Assembly: GCA_048498995.1 (NCBI GenBank)
Contig: JBEHWX010000009.1
Coordinates: 1-64,000 of the forward strand
From: JBEHWX01 sp048498995
Lineage (GTDB): Bacteria > Bacteroidota > Ignavibacteria > OLB7
DNA: 64,000 bases
Direction of reading: 5' to 3'
Shown here: positions 9,732-21,400 of the stretch, one piece after another
How positions within the stretch are numbered: position 1 is the first letter of the stretch
How the letters are laid out: every line of letters begins with the position of its first letter
Program-made: the position numbers and the translations under genes
Notes under the pieces: generated by a model
Databases searched by the model: none
What the model saw: only the letters and a program-made list of their open reading frames with translations
Told to the model about the DNA's origin: nothing

Positions 9732-10280
9732 ATGGAGTCTCGAACGATGGAGCCTTCAACGACCATTCCATCGAATGACGAGCCGGCCATGTCGGCGCCT
9801 CCGCCGGGGACACCTGCTCCAACGGACAAGCCGCTTCCGGCTGGTCGGCCGGGCGCCGTCAAGGCTGTTCGTATCCTGGCGATCATCCAGATCGTGGCCA
9901 TCACGATGATGATCGCCCTCGCGTTCATCCTTGCGGCCACGACCTTCGAGCCCGGCTCCGCCGGCGCCGGATTCCGTCACGGATTCCTCCGGAGTCTCGG
10001 CATCTCCCCGGAGGACTTCGACGCCGAGGGGCTCGGGCGTCTGATGGGAACCTTCAGCTTCTCGCTTCTGGGGGCCATCCTGCTCCTGCGCTTCGTCGCG
10101 CGGCGCAATCTGACCGGCCTCAGAGTCACGGCGATCGCCATGCTCCTCCTGTCGTTCTCGACAAGATCGACGAGTCTCGTGGCTTTGATCATCGCCGTGC
10201 TCGTGTTCCTTCCCGAGACGAGGAGGTACTGCGAGCAGTACGACGAGCCCGAGCCGGCACGGCAGCCGGACGAGATGTGA
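9732..10280 (+). CDS. small multi-pass membrane protein, unknown function
   Basis: About 182 residues from the ATG at 9732. The first 45 residues are rich in Pro, Ser and Thr and probably cytoplasmic. Transmembrane segments follow near residues 47-68, 105-122 and 133-155. No family is recognised. The frame is open far upstream only because it runs antisense through the HDAC gene. It may be transcribed with the DinB gene, about 100 bp upstream, although a hairpin lies between. Confidence 0.7.
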   Translation: MESRTMEPSTTIPSNDEPAMSAPPPGTPAPTDKPLPAGRPGAVKAVRILAIIQIVAITMMIALAFILAATTFEPGSAGAGFRHGFLRSLGISPEDFDAEGLGRLMGTFSFSLLGAILLLRFVARRNLTGLRVTAIAMLLLSFSTRSTSLVALIIAVLVFLPETRRYCEQYDEPEPARQPDEM

Positions 10281-10329
10281 GCCGGAGTGGATCGACAGTG
10301 CGCATCAATCATCAGCGACGGACCATGCA

Positions 10330-10959
10330 ATGACGATAGAGCAGTTCACGCGCGAGGCCGAGGCGCTCGCCAGATCCTGCGTTCACCTTCGGCCGACGGA
10401 TGATCCGGCCCAGGCGATCGCGGTGTGGAGGGGAATCCGGGGTGGGGATGAAGTCCAGAAGCATGTGATCAGCGTCGACCGGCGGTATCTGCCGGGAGAT
10501 GCTCGCGATGAGGGGCTTCTCTCCCTCTACATCCAGAAGAATGGCGAGCCCGGGGCGCTCTTCGAGAAAGGATCGCTCCTCGACGTGAAGGGGGGCCTGC
10601 CGCTGGCCGGCGAGGAGCGCCGCTCCCTCCCGCCGGCCGATGCCGTGTTCCGCTTCGGAAGCGAGGCGGTCGGCGCGTGGCTGCGGGAGCTCGGGTGGGA
10701 GCGGGACTGGCCCCCCAACTCCAACTTCAAGGGGATCGCCGTGGTCGACGCCTACGAGGAGCTCTGGCAGTCGGAGCTCCCATTGTATACCGGGGACGCG
10801 CACGCGCTGATCGGCGGTTGGCACTTCCCCTGGCCGGATGACGACTGGGAGGAGCTGCTGGAGTTCAATCTTCTGCTCTGGACATTCGAGGATGCCGAGC
10901 CCTGGTTCGAGGTCTGGTGGCATCCGGGCTCGCTCTGGGCCATCGACCGCATCACCTGA
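10330..10959 (+). CDS. hypothetical cytoplasmic protein
   Basis: The product has 209 residues, no signal peptide and no transmembrane segment. It is rich in Trp and acidic residues toward the C-terminus (WPDDDWEELLEFNLLLWTFEDAEPWFEVWW). I do not recognise a family. It lies 49 bp after the membrane protein gene on the same strand. Composition matches the surrounding coding DNA, so I regard it as real. Confidence 0.7.
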   Translation: MTIEQFTREAEALARSCVHLRPTDDPAQAIAVWRGIRGGDEVQKHVISVDRRYLPGDARDEGLLSLYIQKNGEPGALFEKGSLLDVKGGLPLAGEERRSLPPADAVFRFGSEAVGAWLRELGWERDWPPNSNFKGIAVVDAYEELWQSELPLYTGDAHALIGGWHFPWPDDDWEELLEFNLLLWTFEDAEPWFEVWWHPGSLWAIDRIT

Positions 10960-11316
10960 GCCCACCCGTGCCGCGATCCAGGCCCCCCGGTAGGCGCGCA
11001 ATGGTAGGCAGGCCTTGGTAGGCGCACGTCTTCAGCGTGCGCTCTTGCGGCCATGCTCTCGCGGTCGCGTCTTGCTGGCACGTCTTGCTGGCGCGTTGAC
11101 ACACACGCCCACAACGGCTCCGTGCTGATGTGTCGCGCTTGCGATAACGTGTGCTCTCGCGACGGAGGTGTGGCCGCCCGTACGGGGCGTGTGTCGTTCG
11201 CGCCGAGCGGGTCACATTCCCCGGAGCATATGGGTGTCCATGGGTAGAGCCATAATGACACGCCGCCGCGGCGAATCAGCCGCGATATATGGCCCCAATA
11301 ACCGCAGCGTCATCTC
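10960..11316. other. intergenic region with a REP element
   Basis: No convincing gene is seen. It contains one complete GTAG-headed REP hairpin at 11017-11042 and two decayed heads (GGTAGGCGCGC near 10989, GGTAGGCAGG near 11003). Beyond that I see nothing. Confidence 0.6.
11017..11042 (+). repeat. REP-like hairpin, type A
   Basis: GGTAG head, then stem GCGCACG/CGTGCGC around the loop TCTTCAG. It is one member of the dispersed family described at 51481-53899. Confidence 0.85.
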
Positions 11317-11703
11317 ATGAGACCCTATCGCCTGCTTCCGCTGATCCTCATCATACTGGCCGGTTGTTCGATTCCCCATCTCACCAAGAACGGACGTGAC
11401 ACCGTCGATCTCGGTAATGGCGGGGTGGCATATGTCGTTTCGTACGAGGAACTGAAGCCGCTTCTAGCGCGGCACGGCGTGACCTACGAGGGAACCCGGA
11501 TGGGATATCATATTCTCATGTGGTGGCTGAAGCTCGTCCCTTCGGACGATTGGGTGTTGCTCTACGCCGTTCCCGCCGATCAATGGTCCCCGAAACAGCC
11601 GTTCGAGTTCGGAAATCCGCCGGTGATGCACGAGCAACATCGCGAGTCGGTGTCCCAGGAGCGTGTGGACCTGTCCCGAACGATGCTCGCCTGGATGAGG
11701 TGA
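11317..11703 (+). CDS. small lipoprotein, unknown function
   Basis: The product (128 residues) starts with a lipoprotein signal peptide whose lipobox ends ILAGC, so Cys16 or nearby should be lipidated. The mature part contains a short predicted beta-rich domain (VDLGNGGVAYVVSYEEL) with no motif I recognise. It is monocistronic as far as I can see. Confidence 0.75.
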   Translation: MRPYRLLPLILIILAGCSIPHLTKNGRDTVDLGNGGVAYVVSYEELKPLLARHGVTYEGTRMGYHILMWWLKLVPSDDWVLLYAVPADQWSPKQPFEFGNPPVMHEQHRESVSQERVDLSRTMLAWMR

Positions 11704-11803
11704 GACGGACGAGTGCGTGGCTGTTCCCCGATCGGGGAGGATAATCCCGATCCGGTGCTCTCGATGTGGCGATCCGATGCGGTGCTTCCGGCGCGGCGGG
11801 GAT

Positions 11804-12289
11804 CTATCGCGATCCGAGCTTTCGATCCCAGAGCACGCGGACGCCGAGGCCGCCGGCGATCACGACGATCCCGGCCAGGACGAGCGCCACGATCCGCAGC
11901 GACGGCCAGATGCTCGCGCGGACGGCGTCGGTGAAGTGGGGCGCCAGCAGCATGGTGAGCCCGACGAGGGCGAAGGCCAGCACCGCGCCGAGCGCCGAGG
12001 CCGAGAGGAAATCCAGGCGCGCGAGCCGCTCCTGCCGCGTCGCGAACCGCGCGGCCAGCCAGGCCACCCGGTAGTCGTGCGTGGGAGCCGCTTCCCTGCT
12101 GGCCGCGGCGAGCCGTTCGAGGCCGGCCGCTATCGCCAGCGCTTCTCGGCAGACGTCGCAGGCCTCGGCGTGCTCGCGCCGCGCGGCGGTCAGGCTTCCG
12201 CCGATCGCCGCGGCCACCATCTCCGGCTCCCGCGGGCAGTCGTGCGCGTTGTCCCGCGCGCGGTCGTGCATCTGGTCGTTCCCGATCAT
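11804..12289 (-). CDS. anti-sigma factor with HxxxCxxC zinc motif, membrane-anchored
   Basis: About 161 residues starting at the ATG that overlaps the sigma-factor stop (ATGA overlap). The N-terminal cytoplasmic part has the pattern H-x3-C-x2-C in EHAEACDVC (about residues 40-47), the signature of zinc-binding anti-sigma domains. Two transmembrane segments follow (about 97-118 and 132-152). It should hold the ECF sigma factor of the same operon at the membrane until a signal releases it. The overlapping start strongly supports coupled translation of the pair. Confidence 0.85.
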   Translation of the reverse strand: MIGNDQMHDRARDNAHDCPREPEMVAAAIGGSLTAARREHAEACDVCREALAIAAGLERLAAASREAAPTHDYRVAWLAARFATRQERLARLDFLSASALGAVLAFALVGLTMLLAPHFTDAVRASIWPSLRIVALVLAGIVVIAGGLGVRVLWDRKLGSR

Positions 12290-12786
12290 CGCTTCACCTC
12301 CGTGTCGAATCCCATGCGGTGCAGAACATCCGCCAGCCGTTTCCGCGCGCGGAACAGGAGCACCTTGATGCTCTTCTCCGCGAGCGACGTCATCCTGGCG
12401 ATCTCCCGGTGCTCGTAGCCCTCGACATATGCCAGCCAGAGGAGCGAGCGCTGCTGGGGAGGCAGCTTCTCGAGCGCGGCGGCGATATCCCCCGTCTCCT
12501 CGTCCGGCGCCGTCGACGGCTCCCCGCCGGAGGCGGCCTGTTCGGTCCACTCGGCGATCCGTCGGGCGCGGCGCCAGTGGTCGCGCAGGATATTCAGGGC
12601 CACGGTGTAGAGAAGCTTCCGGAGCTCATCCTCCGAGTCGGGCGTCGAGGGGGACCGGAGCAGCCGGACATACGCCTCCTGGGCCACATCCTCCGCCAGA
12701 TGATGGTCCCCACCGACGCGAGCCAGGTACGCCCAGAGGGGCGCGTACGTGCTCTCGTAGAACTGTCGGAAGCGTTGTTCGGTCAT
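12286..12786 (-). CDS. ECF-type RNA polymerase sigma factor
   Basis: The product has 166 residues with both ECF domains. Region 2 is near residues 9-75 (FYESTYAPLWAYLARV, then DHHLAEDVAQEAYVRLL). Region 4 is near 110-155 (LPPQQRSLLWLAYVEGYEHREIA, then KSIKVLLFRARKRLADVL), including the helix-turn-helix. It directs RNA polymerase to a stress or envelope regulon. Its cognate anti-sigma factor follows with a 4-bp overlap. Confidence 0.95.
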   Translation of the reverse strand: MTEQRFRQFYESTYAPLWAYLARVGGDHHLAEDVAQEAYVRLLRSPSTPDSEDELRKLLYTVALNILRDHWRRARRIAEWTEQAASGGEPSTAPDEETGDIAAALEKLPPQQRSLLWLAYVEGYEHREIARMTSLAEKSIKVLLFRARKRLADVLHRMGFDTEVKR

Positions 12787-12852
12787 GATCCGGCTGTGTC
12801 GGGTCTTGGAGAGCGTTGGTCGATGCGTGGCGATCGTGAGGGCGGGCGCGGA

Positions 12853-13350
12853 TCAGCGCCGCGCCACCGACTCGGACTCCAGCCGCTCCACCAGTCCCCA
12901 GCGTCGGGCAAAGTACGCTCCGATTCCCGCCGCGGCGAACAGGCCGACGCCGCAGGCGACGAAGAAGACCCCGAGTTGGAGGCTTTCCTGGCGACCCATC
13001 ACGTCGTTCAGGTCGGTTCCGGTCCGGAAGGCGAAGGCGTCAATGAAGAAGACGACGCTGATGAAGATCAGGAGGGTTCCGAGCTGGAGGGTGCGGATCA
13101 CGGTCCAGAGCGGGCGCGACGGCTTGCGGGGCGGGGAGATATCGAACAGGGCGCGTCCCTGCTCGGACTCGATGAAGGCGAGGAACTCCGCGACGCTGGC
13201 GAAGCGCTCGAGCACGCGGGTGAAGGAATCGGTCCGCTGCGCGGCGAGCTGCGCGGTAACCTGCTGGCGGCGGAAGAGGAGCCAGAATCCCCAGGCAGCC
13301 AGCAGTATCAGCGCCAGCATCACGGGAACCGGCGAATCGTAGAATTCCAT
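12853..13350 (-). CDS. membrane protein upstream of ECF sigma gene
   Basis: This protein has 165 residues. An N-terminal transmembrane helix (8-26) is followed by a soluble stretch and two further hydrophobic helices (about 84-105 and 125-147). It lies 66 bp upstream of the sigma-factor gene on the same strand and may belong to its operon as a target or sensor. No family is recognised. Confidence 0.7.
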   Translation of the reverse strand: MEFYDSPVPVMLALILLAAWGFWLLFRRQQVTAQLAAQRTDSFTRVLERFASVAEFLAFIESEQGRALFDISPPRKPSRPLWTVIRTLQLGTLLIFISVVFFIDAFAFRTGTDLNDVMGRQESLQLGVFFVACGVGLFAAAGIGAYFARRWGLVERLESESVARR

Positions 13351-13708
13351 GGTCGCGTCCGGAATAGTTGAATGTGCCGTTTGCCAGGAGAACGAACCGG
13401 ATGCCGCGGAGGTTAACAGGCCGGTTGTGATGTGTGGAAGATTGCCGATGTGGGAAGATCATGCCTTCACATCCCCAATCTTCGTATGGGCGGGCCCCCC
13501 GCGTGCGGCGCTCCGACACAATTCGTGGTGATGCCCACGAGCCCCTTTCTCGGCACGGCCGCACCCAGTGGCCATCCCGTCCATCGCGCCACGATGCGAT
13601 CCTTTCGCGCTTCGAGCGATCCGTGATTGCCGGCGCGCGCGCCATCGCCCATATTGAACGTCTCGCGGAGCGGCATCGCTCCTTCACTCTTCAGCTCGTC
13701 TCGACCAC
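13351..13708. other. intergenic region, no gene seen
   Basis: This lies between divergent genes. Short open frames exist, but none has a ribosome binding site or recognisable product. Promoters for the sigma-factor operon and for the NUDIX gene are expected here; I could not assign them. Confidence 0.5.
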
Positions 13709-14254
13709 ATGCGCTCGACCATACGCTCCCTCGTTGCCTCCCTCTCCCCTCTCGATCCGCTGGAAGCGGAGCATCGCGAGTATGTGCTCCGCTGGATCGA
13801 TTCCGGCGCCGGGCTCTTCCGCACCGCGAAGCCGGCCACTCCCGATCCGCACCTGGTCTCCTACTTCGCGGTGGTCGATCCGGATGCGCGCAAGCTGCTG
13901 CTGGTGGATCATCGCCTGGCCGGACTCTGGCTGCCGAGCGGCGGGCACGTGGAGCCGGATGAGCACCCGCGCGCGACCGTGGAGCGCGAGGCGATGGAGG
14001 AGCTGAACCTGGTGGCCGAGTTCCTCCTGGAGGAGCCGCTGCTGCTGACCGTGACCGAGACCGTCGGCCAGACGGCCGGGCACACCGACGTTTCCCTCTG
14101 GTACGTGCTCCGCGGCGACGCATCCGCGCCGCTGCGCCACGATGAGGGAGAGTTCGCCGCCGTCCGCTGGTTCGCGCCGGAGGAGATCCCGAGCGACCGC
14201 GTCGAGCCCCACCTGCCGCGGTTCATTAGGAAGCTGGAGCGGGTGTGGGGATGA
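13709..14254 (+). CDS. NUDIX hydrolase
   Basis: The product has 181 residues. The Nudix box starts at GGHVEPDE (about residue 78) and continues with REAMEEL, giving G-x5-E-x7-R-E-x2-E-E, so the metal-binding glutamates are intact. The usual final Gly is replaced (ELNL). It probably hydrolyses a nucleoside diphosphate derivative. About 45 residues precede the Nudix fold. It stands alone, 215 bp before the type I R-M operon. Confidence 0.92.
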   Translation: MRSTIRSLVASLSPLDPLEAEHREYVLRWIDSGAGLFRTAKPATPDPHLVSYFAVVDPDARKLLLVDHRLAGLWLPSGGHVEPDEHPRATVEREAMEELNLVAEFLLEEPLLLTVTETVGQTAGHTDVSLWYVLRGDASAPLRHDEGEFAAVRWFAPEEIPSDRVEPHLPRFIRKLERVWG

Positions 14255-14468
14255 TGGCGGCCGACGGACGGGACGATCGGGTAGGATGAGGCCACGCGGT
14301 TTTCGTAGATTCAGTCCCCGATCACGACCAGCGCGCCGGTCACGGCTCCGGCGATTCCAACAGTACGATGAGTTGGAGCGTCCGTGTTACCCGCGCGAGC
14401 GGCCGGCGCGGTTCGCGCGCCCGGCCCATGATCGAACAGCATACCCTGCCCAACGTGACTATCATCCG

Positions 14469-16095
14469 ATGAATCCATCAGAACATCAGTTTCTCAAAGA
14501 GCTCGACGGACATATGTGGACCGCCGCGGACCGGCTTCGCTCCAGCCTGGATGCAGCGGTCTACAAGCACATCGTCCTCGGGCTCATCTTTCTCAAATAC
14601 ATCTCCGACGCGTTCAAGGAGCGGCGCGCCGAGCTCGAGCGGGAGTTCCGCGATCCGGATCATGATTACTATCTCGGCGAGGATGCCGGGGATCTGATGG
14701 CCGAGGAGCTGGAGGCCCGCGACTACTACACCGAGAAGAACGTCTTCTGGGTTCCGGCGCTGGCGCGCTGGGACTTCATCAGGACGAGCGCCAAGGTGAC
14801 GGCGGGATCCCGCCTCACGGTGAAGAACGGCAAGGTCTCCCACTACGAGTTCAAGGGAATCGGGCGTCTGCTGGACGATGCCCTGGAGGCGGTGGAGCGG
14901 GAGAATCCGAGGCTCAAGGGAGTGCTGGAGAAGGAGTACGCGCGTCGCGGTATCGACGACGTGCTGCCGCGCCTGATCGATCTGATCTCGGAGATTCCGT
15001 TTCAGCACGAGACGCTCAAGGCCAAGGATATCCTCGGCCACGTGTATGAATATTTCCTCGGCGAGTTCGCGATCGCCGAGGGAAAGAAAGGGGGACAGTA
15101 CTACACGCCGAAGTCGATCGTGACCCTGATCGTCGAGATGCTCGAGCCGTTCAAGGGGCGCGTGTACGATCCCTGCTGCGGCTCCGGCGGCTTCTTCGTG
15201 CAGTCGGAGACCTTCGTCGAGGAGCATGGCGGCAAGATCAACCAGCTCTCGATCTACGGCCAGGAGTCGAACCCGACCACCTGGCGGCTGGCCTCGATGA
15301 ACATGGCGATCCGCGGGATGGATTTCGACTTCGGCCGGGAGCCGGCCAACACCTTCACGCGCGATCAGCACCCGGACCTTCGGGCCGATTACATCATGGC
15401 CAATCCCCCCTTCAACATGAAGGAGTGGAAGGATAACGTGGACGACGACGATCCCCGCTGGAAGTATGGCGTGCCGCCGGCCGGCAACGCGAACTTCGCC
15501 TGGCTCCAGCACATGGTGTATCATCTGGCGCCGAACGGAAGCCTGGCGCTGCTGCTGGCCAACGGGTCGATGAGCGCCACCTCGAACAACGAGGGGGTGA
15601 TCCGCCGGAACCTGATCGAGGCGGACCTGATCGAGTGCATGGTGGCGCTGCCGGGGCAGCTCTTCGTCAACACCCAGATCCCCGCCTGCATCTGGGTGCT
15701 CGCCCGGAACAAGGGAGCCAGGGCCGGAGCGCGGGCGCGGACCGGCGAAACCCTCTTCATCGACGCGCGCGGCCTCGGCTACATGAAGGACCGGGTGCTG
15801 CGGGATTTCGACCTCGAGAAGGATATCCGGCGCATTGCCCGGACCTTCCATGCCTGGAGGGCCGGCGAGGGGTACGAGGACGTGCCCGGCTTCTGCAAGG
15901 CCGCCACGCTGGAGGATATCCGGAAGAACGATCACGTGCTCACGCCGGGGCGCTACGTCGGCACAGCCGCCCAGGAGGTGGACGCCGAGCCGTTCGAGGA
16001 GAAGATGAAGCGGCTGACGAGTCAGTTGTTCGAGCAGTTCGCCGAGAGCGCGCGCCTGGAGGCGGAGATCCGCGAGAATCTGGGGAGGCTGGGGT

Positions 16096-16106
<11 letters not shown>
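14469..16106 (+). CDS. hsdM: type I restriction-modification methyltransferase subunit HsdM
   Basis: About 545 residues from the ATG giving MNPSEHQFLKELDGHMW. This is the N6-adenine methyltransferase of a type I R-M complex (M2S, and R2M2S when restricting). The N-terminal helical HsdM_N domain (about 10-130) is followed by the Rossmann methylase. SAM motif I is DPCCGSGGFF (about 234) and catalytic motif IV is NPPFNMKEW (about 312). Both are intact, so it should be active. The 3' end overlaps hsdS by 11 bp. It is first in a four-gene operon. Confidence 0.97.
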
Positions 16107-17309
<1,203 letters not shown>

Positions 17310-17313
<4 letters not shown>

Positions 17314-18434
17314 ACGTTTCCAACGACCACCAGAAGAGCCTGATCAGCGAAGCCATCCGGCTGCTGAGCGGGGAGTACGAACAGAATGAGAAGTTCAACA
17401 GGTACTTCGACGGCGAGGAGCCGCTGACGATCGCCAGCCCCAGGGAGGATCGCGATGCCTACATCTATGAACGAAGTAAGGCCCTCTTCTGGCTGGATCG
17501 CGACGCATACGAGGATGAGCGGGCCGCCTGGGATAACAAGACCCTCGAGGAGGAGCACGACGGGGTGGTCCGTCTGCTCTCCGACGATGGCCTGATGCAG
17601 CCGTTCCGGAATCTCGCCGATGCCATCGCGCGGCACCGTATCGTCCCGCTGGTCGGAGCCGGCATGTCGCGGCCGATGGGCATGCCGCTCTGGGGAGATG
17701 CGCTCCGCGCGCTCCACAATCGGATCTGCCAGTCGGCCGATCCCGACATCGCGGCGCTCATCGACCAGGGACGTTACCTGGAAGCCGCCCAGCGGCTGAT
17801 CGAGCGGAACGGGACGGTCGTGAACAACTTTATCAGGACCACATTCCACGTCGAGCGTGTCGACGGCCCGATCCTTCTACTGCCGCGAATCGCCCATGGC
17901 TGCATCATTACCACGAACTTCGACAACGCCATCGAGAAGGTCTTTGAGCGCGAGTCTCTCATGTTCGACAGCTACATGCACGGCACGCAGGAGCACAAGT
18001 TTTTCCCCCGGCTGGTCCGCGGCCAGCGCTGCCTGCTCAAGCTGCACGGTGACGCCGACGACATCAAAACCTATATCCTGACGAAAGGACAGTACGAATC
18101 GGCGTATGGAGATCCCATCGATTTTCACAACCCGCTTCCGAAGGCTCTTCGTCAGATCTTCATCTCGAACTCGCTCCTCTTCATCGGGTGCAGCCTGGAG
18201 CAGGACTGGACGCTCGAGCTGTTCAAGTATGTGAAGCAGCAGAGCGAATACGAGATTCCGGACCACTTCGCCATTCTCCCGAAGCCCGACAGTATTTCCC
18301 TGCTGCATCAGAAGGAAGCGGTGCTGCTGGATCTCAATATCCAGCCGATCTGGTATCCAGCGGGAGCACACCACATGGTCGAGAAGATTCTGAAGCTCGC
18401 GACCGACGTTGCCGATAAGCGCATGACTCTGTGA
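17310..18434 (+). CDS. SIR2-domain protein embedded in type I R-M operon
   Basis: The product has 374 residues. A roughly 100-residue N-terminal helical region of unknown role precedes a SIR2-like (SIR2_2) domain. NAD-site motifs are intact: PLVGAGMS (113-120), ITTNFD (200-205, with the Asn that is catalytic in defence SIR2 NADases), KLHGD (244-248, catalytic-type His246), and FIGCSLEQDW (291-300). Family members in Thoeris, DSR and SIR2-Argonaute systems destroy NAD+ on phage infection. The gene overlaps hsdS by 4 bp and ends 10 bp before hsdR, so it is translated as part of the R-M operon. I infer an abortive-infection effector tied to the R-M complex; a non-defence deacylase is the alternative. 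Confidence 0.93.
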
Positions 18435-18444
18435 GGCCGAACGC

Positions 18445-21400
18445 ATGATCAAGGAACACGATATCGAGGTGCTGGCCATCACCTGGTTTCAGGATGTCGG
18501 CTGGGAGTATCGGCCGGGGCCGGAGATCTCCCCGGATGGGGACGCGCCGGAGCGTGAGGACTATCGCCAGGTGGTCCTCCGCGGGCGCCTGTTCGACGCG
18601 CTCGAGCGCCTGAACCCCGATATCCCGCCGGAAGTGCTGGAGGCGGCGCTGGCCGAGCTCATCAGGCACGACCACCCTTCCCTGCTGATGAACAACCGGA
18701 GCTTCCACGAGAAGCTCGTGGGAGGGGTGCGGGTGGTGGTACAGCGCGATGGCGAGAGCCGCGGCGATACCGCGCGGGTCATCGACTTCGAGCGGCCGGA
18801 GCGGAACCAGTTTCTCATCGTCAGCCAGTTCACGGTGCAGGGCTCCCCACGTATCCGGCGGCCGGATCTGGTCGCCTTCATCAACGGGCTGCCGATCGCG
18901 GTGATCGAGCTGAAGAATCTAGTGCATGGAGCCGATCTCTGGTCGGCGTTCAACCAGCTTCAGACCTATAAGGCGGAGGTTCCCGACCTGCTCGCCTTCA
19001 ACGAGGCGCTCATCATCTCCGACGGGCAGCATGCGCGCGTCGGCTCCCTTACGGCCGATCGGGAGCGGTTCATGCCCTGGCGCACCATCCGCGATCAGGA
19101 CGACAAGCCGCTGCTGAGATTCGAGCTGGAGAAGATGGTGCGGGGATTTTTCGCCCCCGACCTGCTGCTGGATTATCTCCGCCATTTCATCGTGTTCGAG
19201 GAGGGGCCAAGCGGTCTGGTCAAGAAGATCGCCGGCTACCATCAGTTCCACGCCGTGCGGGAGGCCGTCGAGACCGTGATGAAAGCCGCGGCACATCCGG
19301 TCGACGAGCCGAACGTGACGCGCGAGCCGCGAGCAACCTATGGTCTTCACGTGAAGCCGGGATCGCGCATGGGAGGGATCGTCTGGCACACGCAGGGCTC
19401 CGGCAAGAGCTTCACGATGGCCTGCTTCGTCGGCAAGCTGACACAGCGGCCGGAGATGGAGAACCCGACGGTGGTGGTGGTGACCGATCGCGCCGACCTG
19501 GACGACCAGCTCTACCGGACCTTCCAGGCGTCCCGAGGGCTGTTCAAGGACGCGCCGGCGCGGGCCGAGAGCCGGGAAGATCTGCGCGGGCTGCTGGCCG
19601 GGCGCGCCTCCGGCGGCATCATCTTCACCACGATGCAGAAGTTCGTGCCGGAGCGGGACGAGGAGCGGTTCCCGGTGCTCACCGATCGGACCAATATCGT
19701 CGTGATCGCCGACGAAGCGCATCGCACGCAGTACGGCTTCCGCGCCGTGCTCGACCGGAACACCGGCAAGTACGCCTACGGCTTCGCCAAGCACCTTCGC
19801 GACGGCCTCCCCTTCGCCACGTTCCTCGGCTTCACCGGCACGCCGGTCGAGAAGGATGACCGGGACACCCGGCAGGTCTTCGGCGACTACATCAGCATCT
19901 ACGACATCCAGGACGCGGTGCTCGACGGCGCCACCGTGCCGATCTACTACGAGAGCCGGCTGGCGAAGCTGGATATCAACCAGGGGCAGATCGAGTCGCT
20001 CAACGAGCAGGTGGAGGAGATCTTCGAGGATGAGGAGGATGTGGCGCTGCGCGAGGCGGAGATCACCAAGTGGGCCACGCTGGAAAAGCTGGTCGGCTCC
20101 GGACCCCGCATCCGGCAGGTGGCCGCGGATCTGGTGCGCCACTTCGAGGCACGGATCGCGAGCGTCGAGGGGAAAGGGCTGATCGTCGCCATGAGCCGGG
20201 AGATCGCCGCGCGGCTGTACGAGGCGATCATCGAACTGCGTCCGGAGTGGCACGATCCGGACCCGATGAAGGGGGCGATCAAGGTGGTGATGAGCGGCTC
20301 GGCCGCCGACACGGAGCTTCTGCGCCGTCACATCTACGGCGACGCGACGCGGCGCGCGCTGGAGAAGCGGTTCAAGTATCCGGGCGATCCGTTGAAGCTG
20401 GTGATCGTGCGCGACATGTGGCTGACGGGATTCGATGTTCCCTGTCTCCACACGATGTACGTGGACAAGCCGATGCACGACCACAACCTGATGCAGGCGA
20501 TCGCGCGCGTCAACCGCGTGTTTCGCGACAAGCAGGGTGGCCTCGTGGTGGACTATCTGGGGATCGCGGCCGAGCTGCGGCGGGCGCTCCAGATCTACAC
20601 GGAGAGCCGGGGACGTGGGACGCCGACGGTGGACGTGGCCGAGGCGCTGGCGAAGCTGAAGGAGCTGATGGAGGTTGCCAGGGAGATGATGCACGGCTTC
20701 GAGTATGGCGACTATCGAACCAACGGGGCTCTTCTCCTCCTCCCCGCGGCCAACCACGTGCTGGAGATCGAGGAGGGAAAGAAGCGATGGTTCGACGTCG
20801 TGTTGAAGATCACCAAGGCATTCTCGCTCTGCGGAACCGTGGATGAAGCGGCCGACCTTCGTGAAGAGATCGCGTTCTTCCAGGCGGTCAAGGCCGTGAT
20901 CGCCCGGGCGAGCGTGCCGGAGCAGCGGCTGGTCCAGGAGCGGAAGCAGGCGGTGCTGAAACAGATCCTGGACAACGCCGTCGTCGCGACCGGCGTCGAG
21001 GACATCTTCAGGATGAAGGGGCTGGACCACCCGGACATCAGCATCCTCTCCGACACGTTCCTCGACGATATCCGGCACATGCGGGAGCGACACGTGGCCG
21101 TGGAGCTGCTGCAGAAGCTGTTGAACGATCAGATACGGTCACGCAGCCGCACCAACGTCGTGCTGGAGAAGAAGTTCAGCGAGCGCCTCGAGGAAGCGCT
21201 GAACCGCTATCGGAACCGGGCCATCGAGAGCGCCGAGGTGATCGAGGAGCTCATTCAGATGGCCAGGGAGTTTCAGGAGGCGGCCAAGCGGGGGGATGAT
21301 CTCGGCCTGAACGAGTCGGAGCTGGCGTTCTACGACGCCCTTGCCGACAACGAAAGCGCCGTGCGTGAGCTCGGCGACGAGACGTTGAAGAGCATTGCCC

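Noticed and set aside
18919..21093. Long minus-strand open frame (about 724 codons) opposite hsdR
   Set aside because: It mirrors hsdR in the antisense frame; high GC leaves such frames open. The composition is His/Arg/Leu-rich and lacks any motif.
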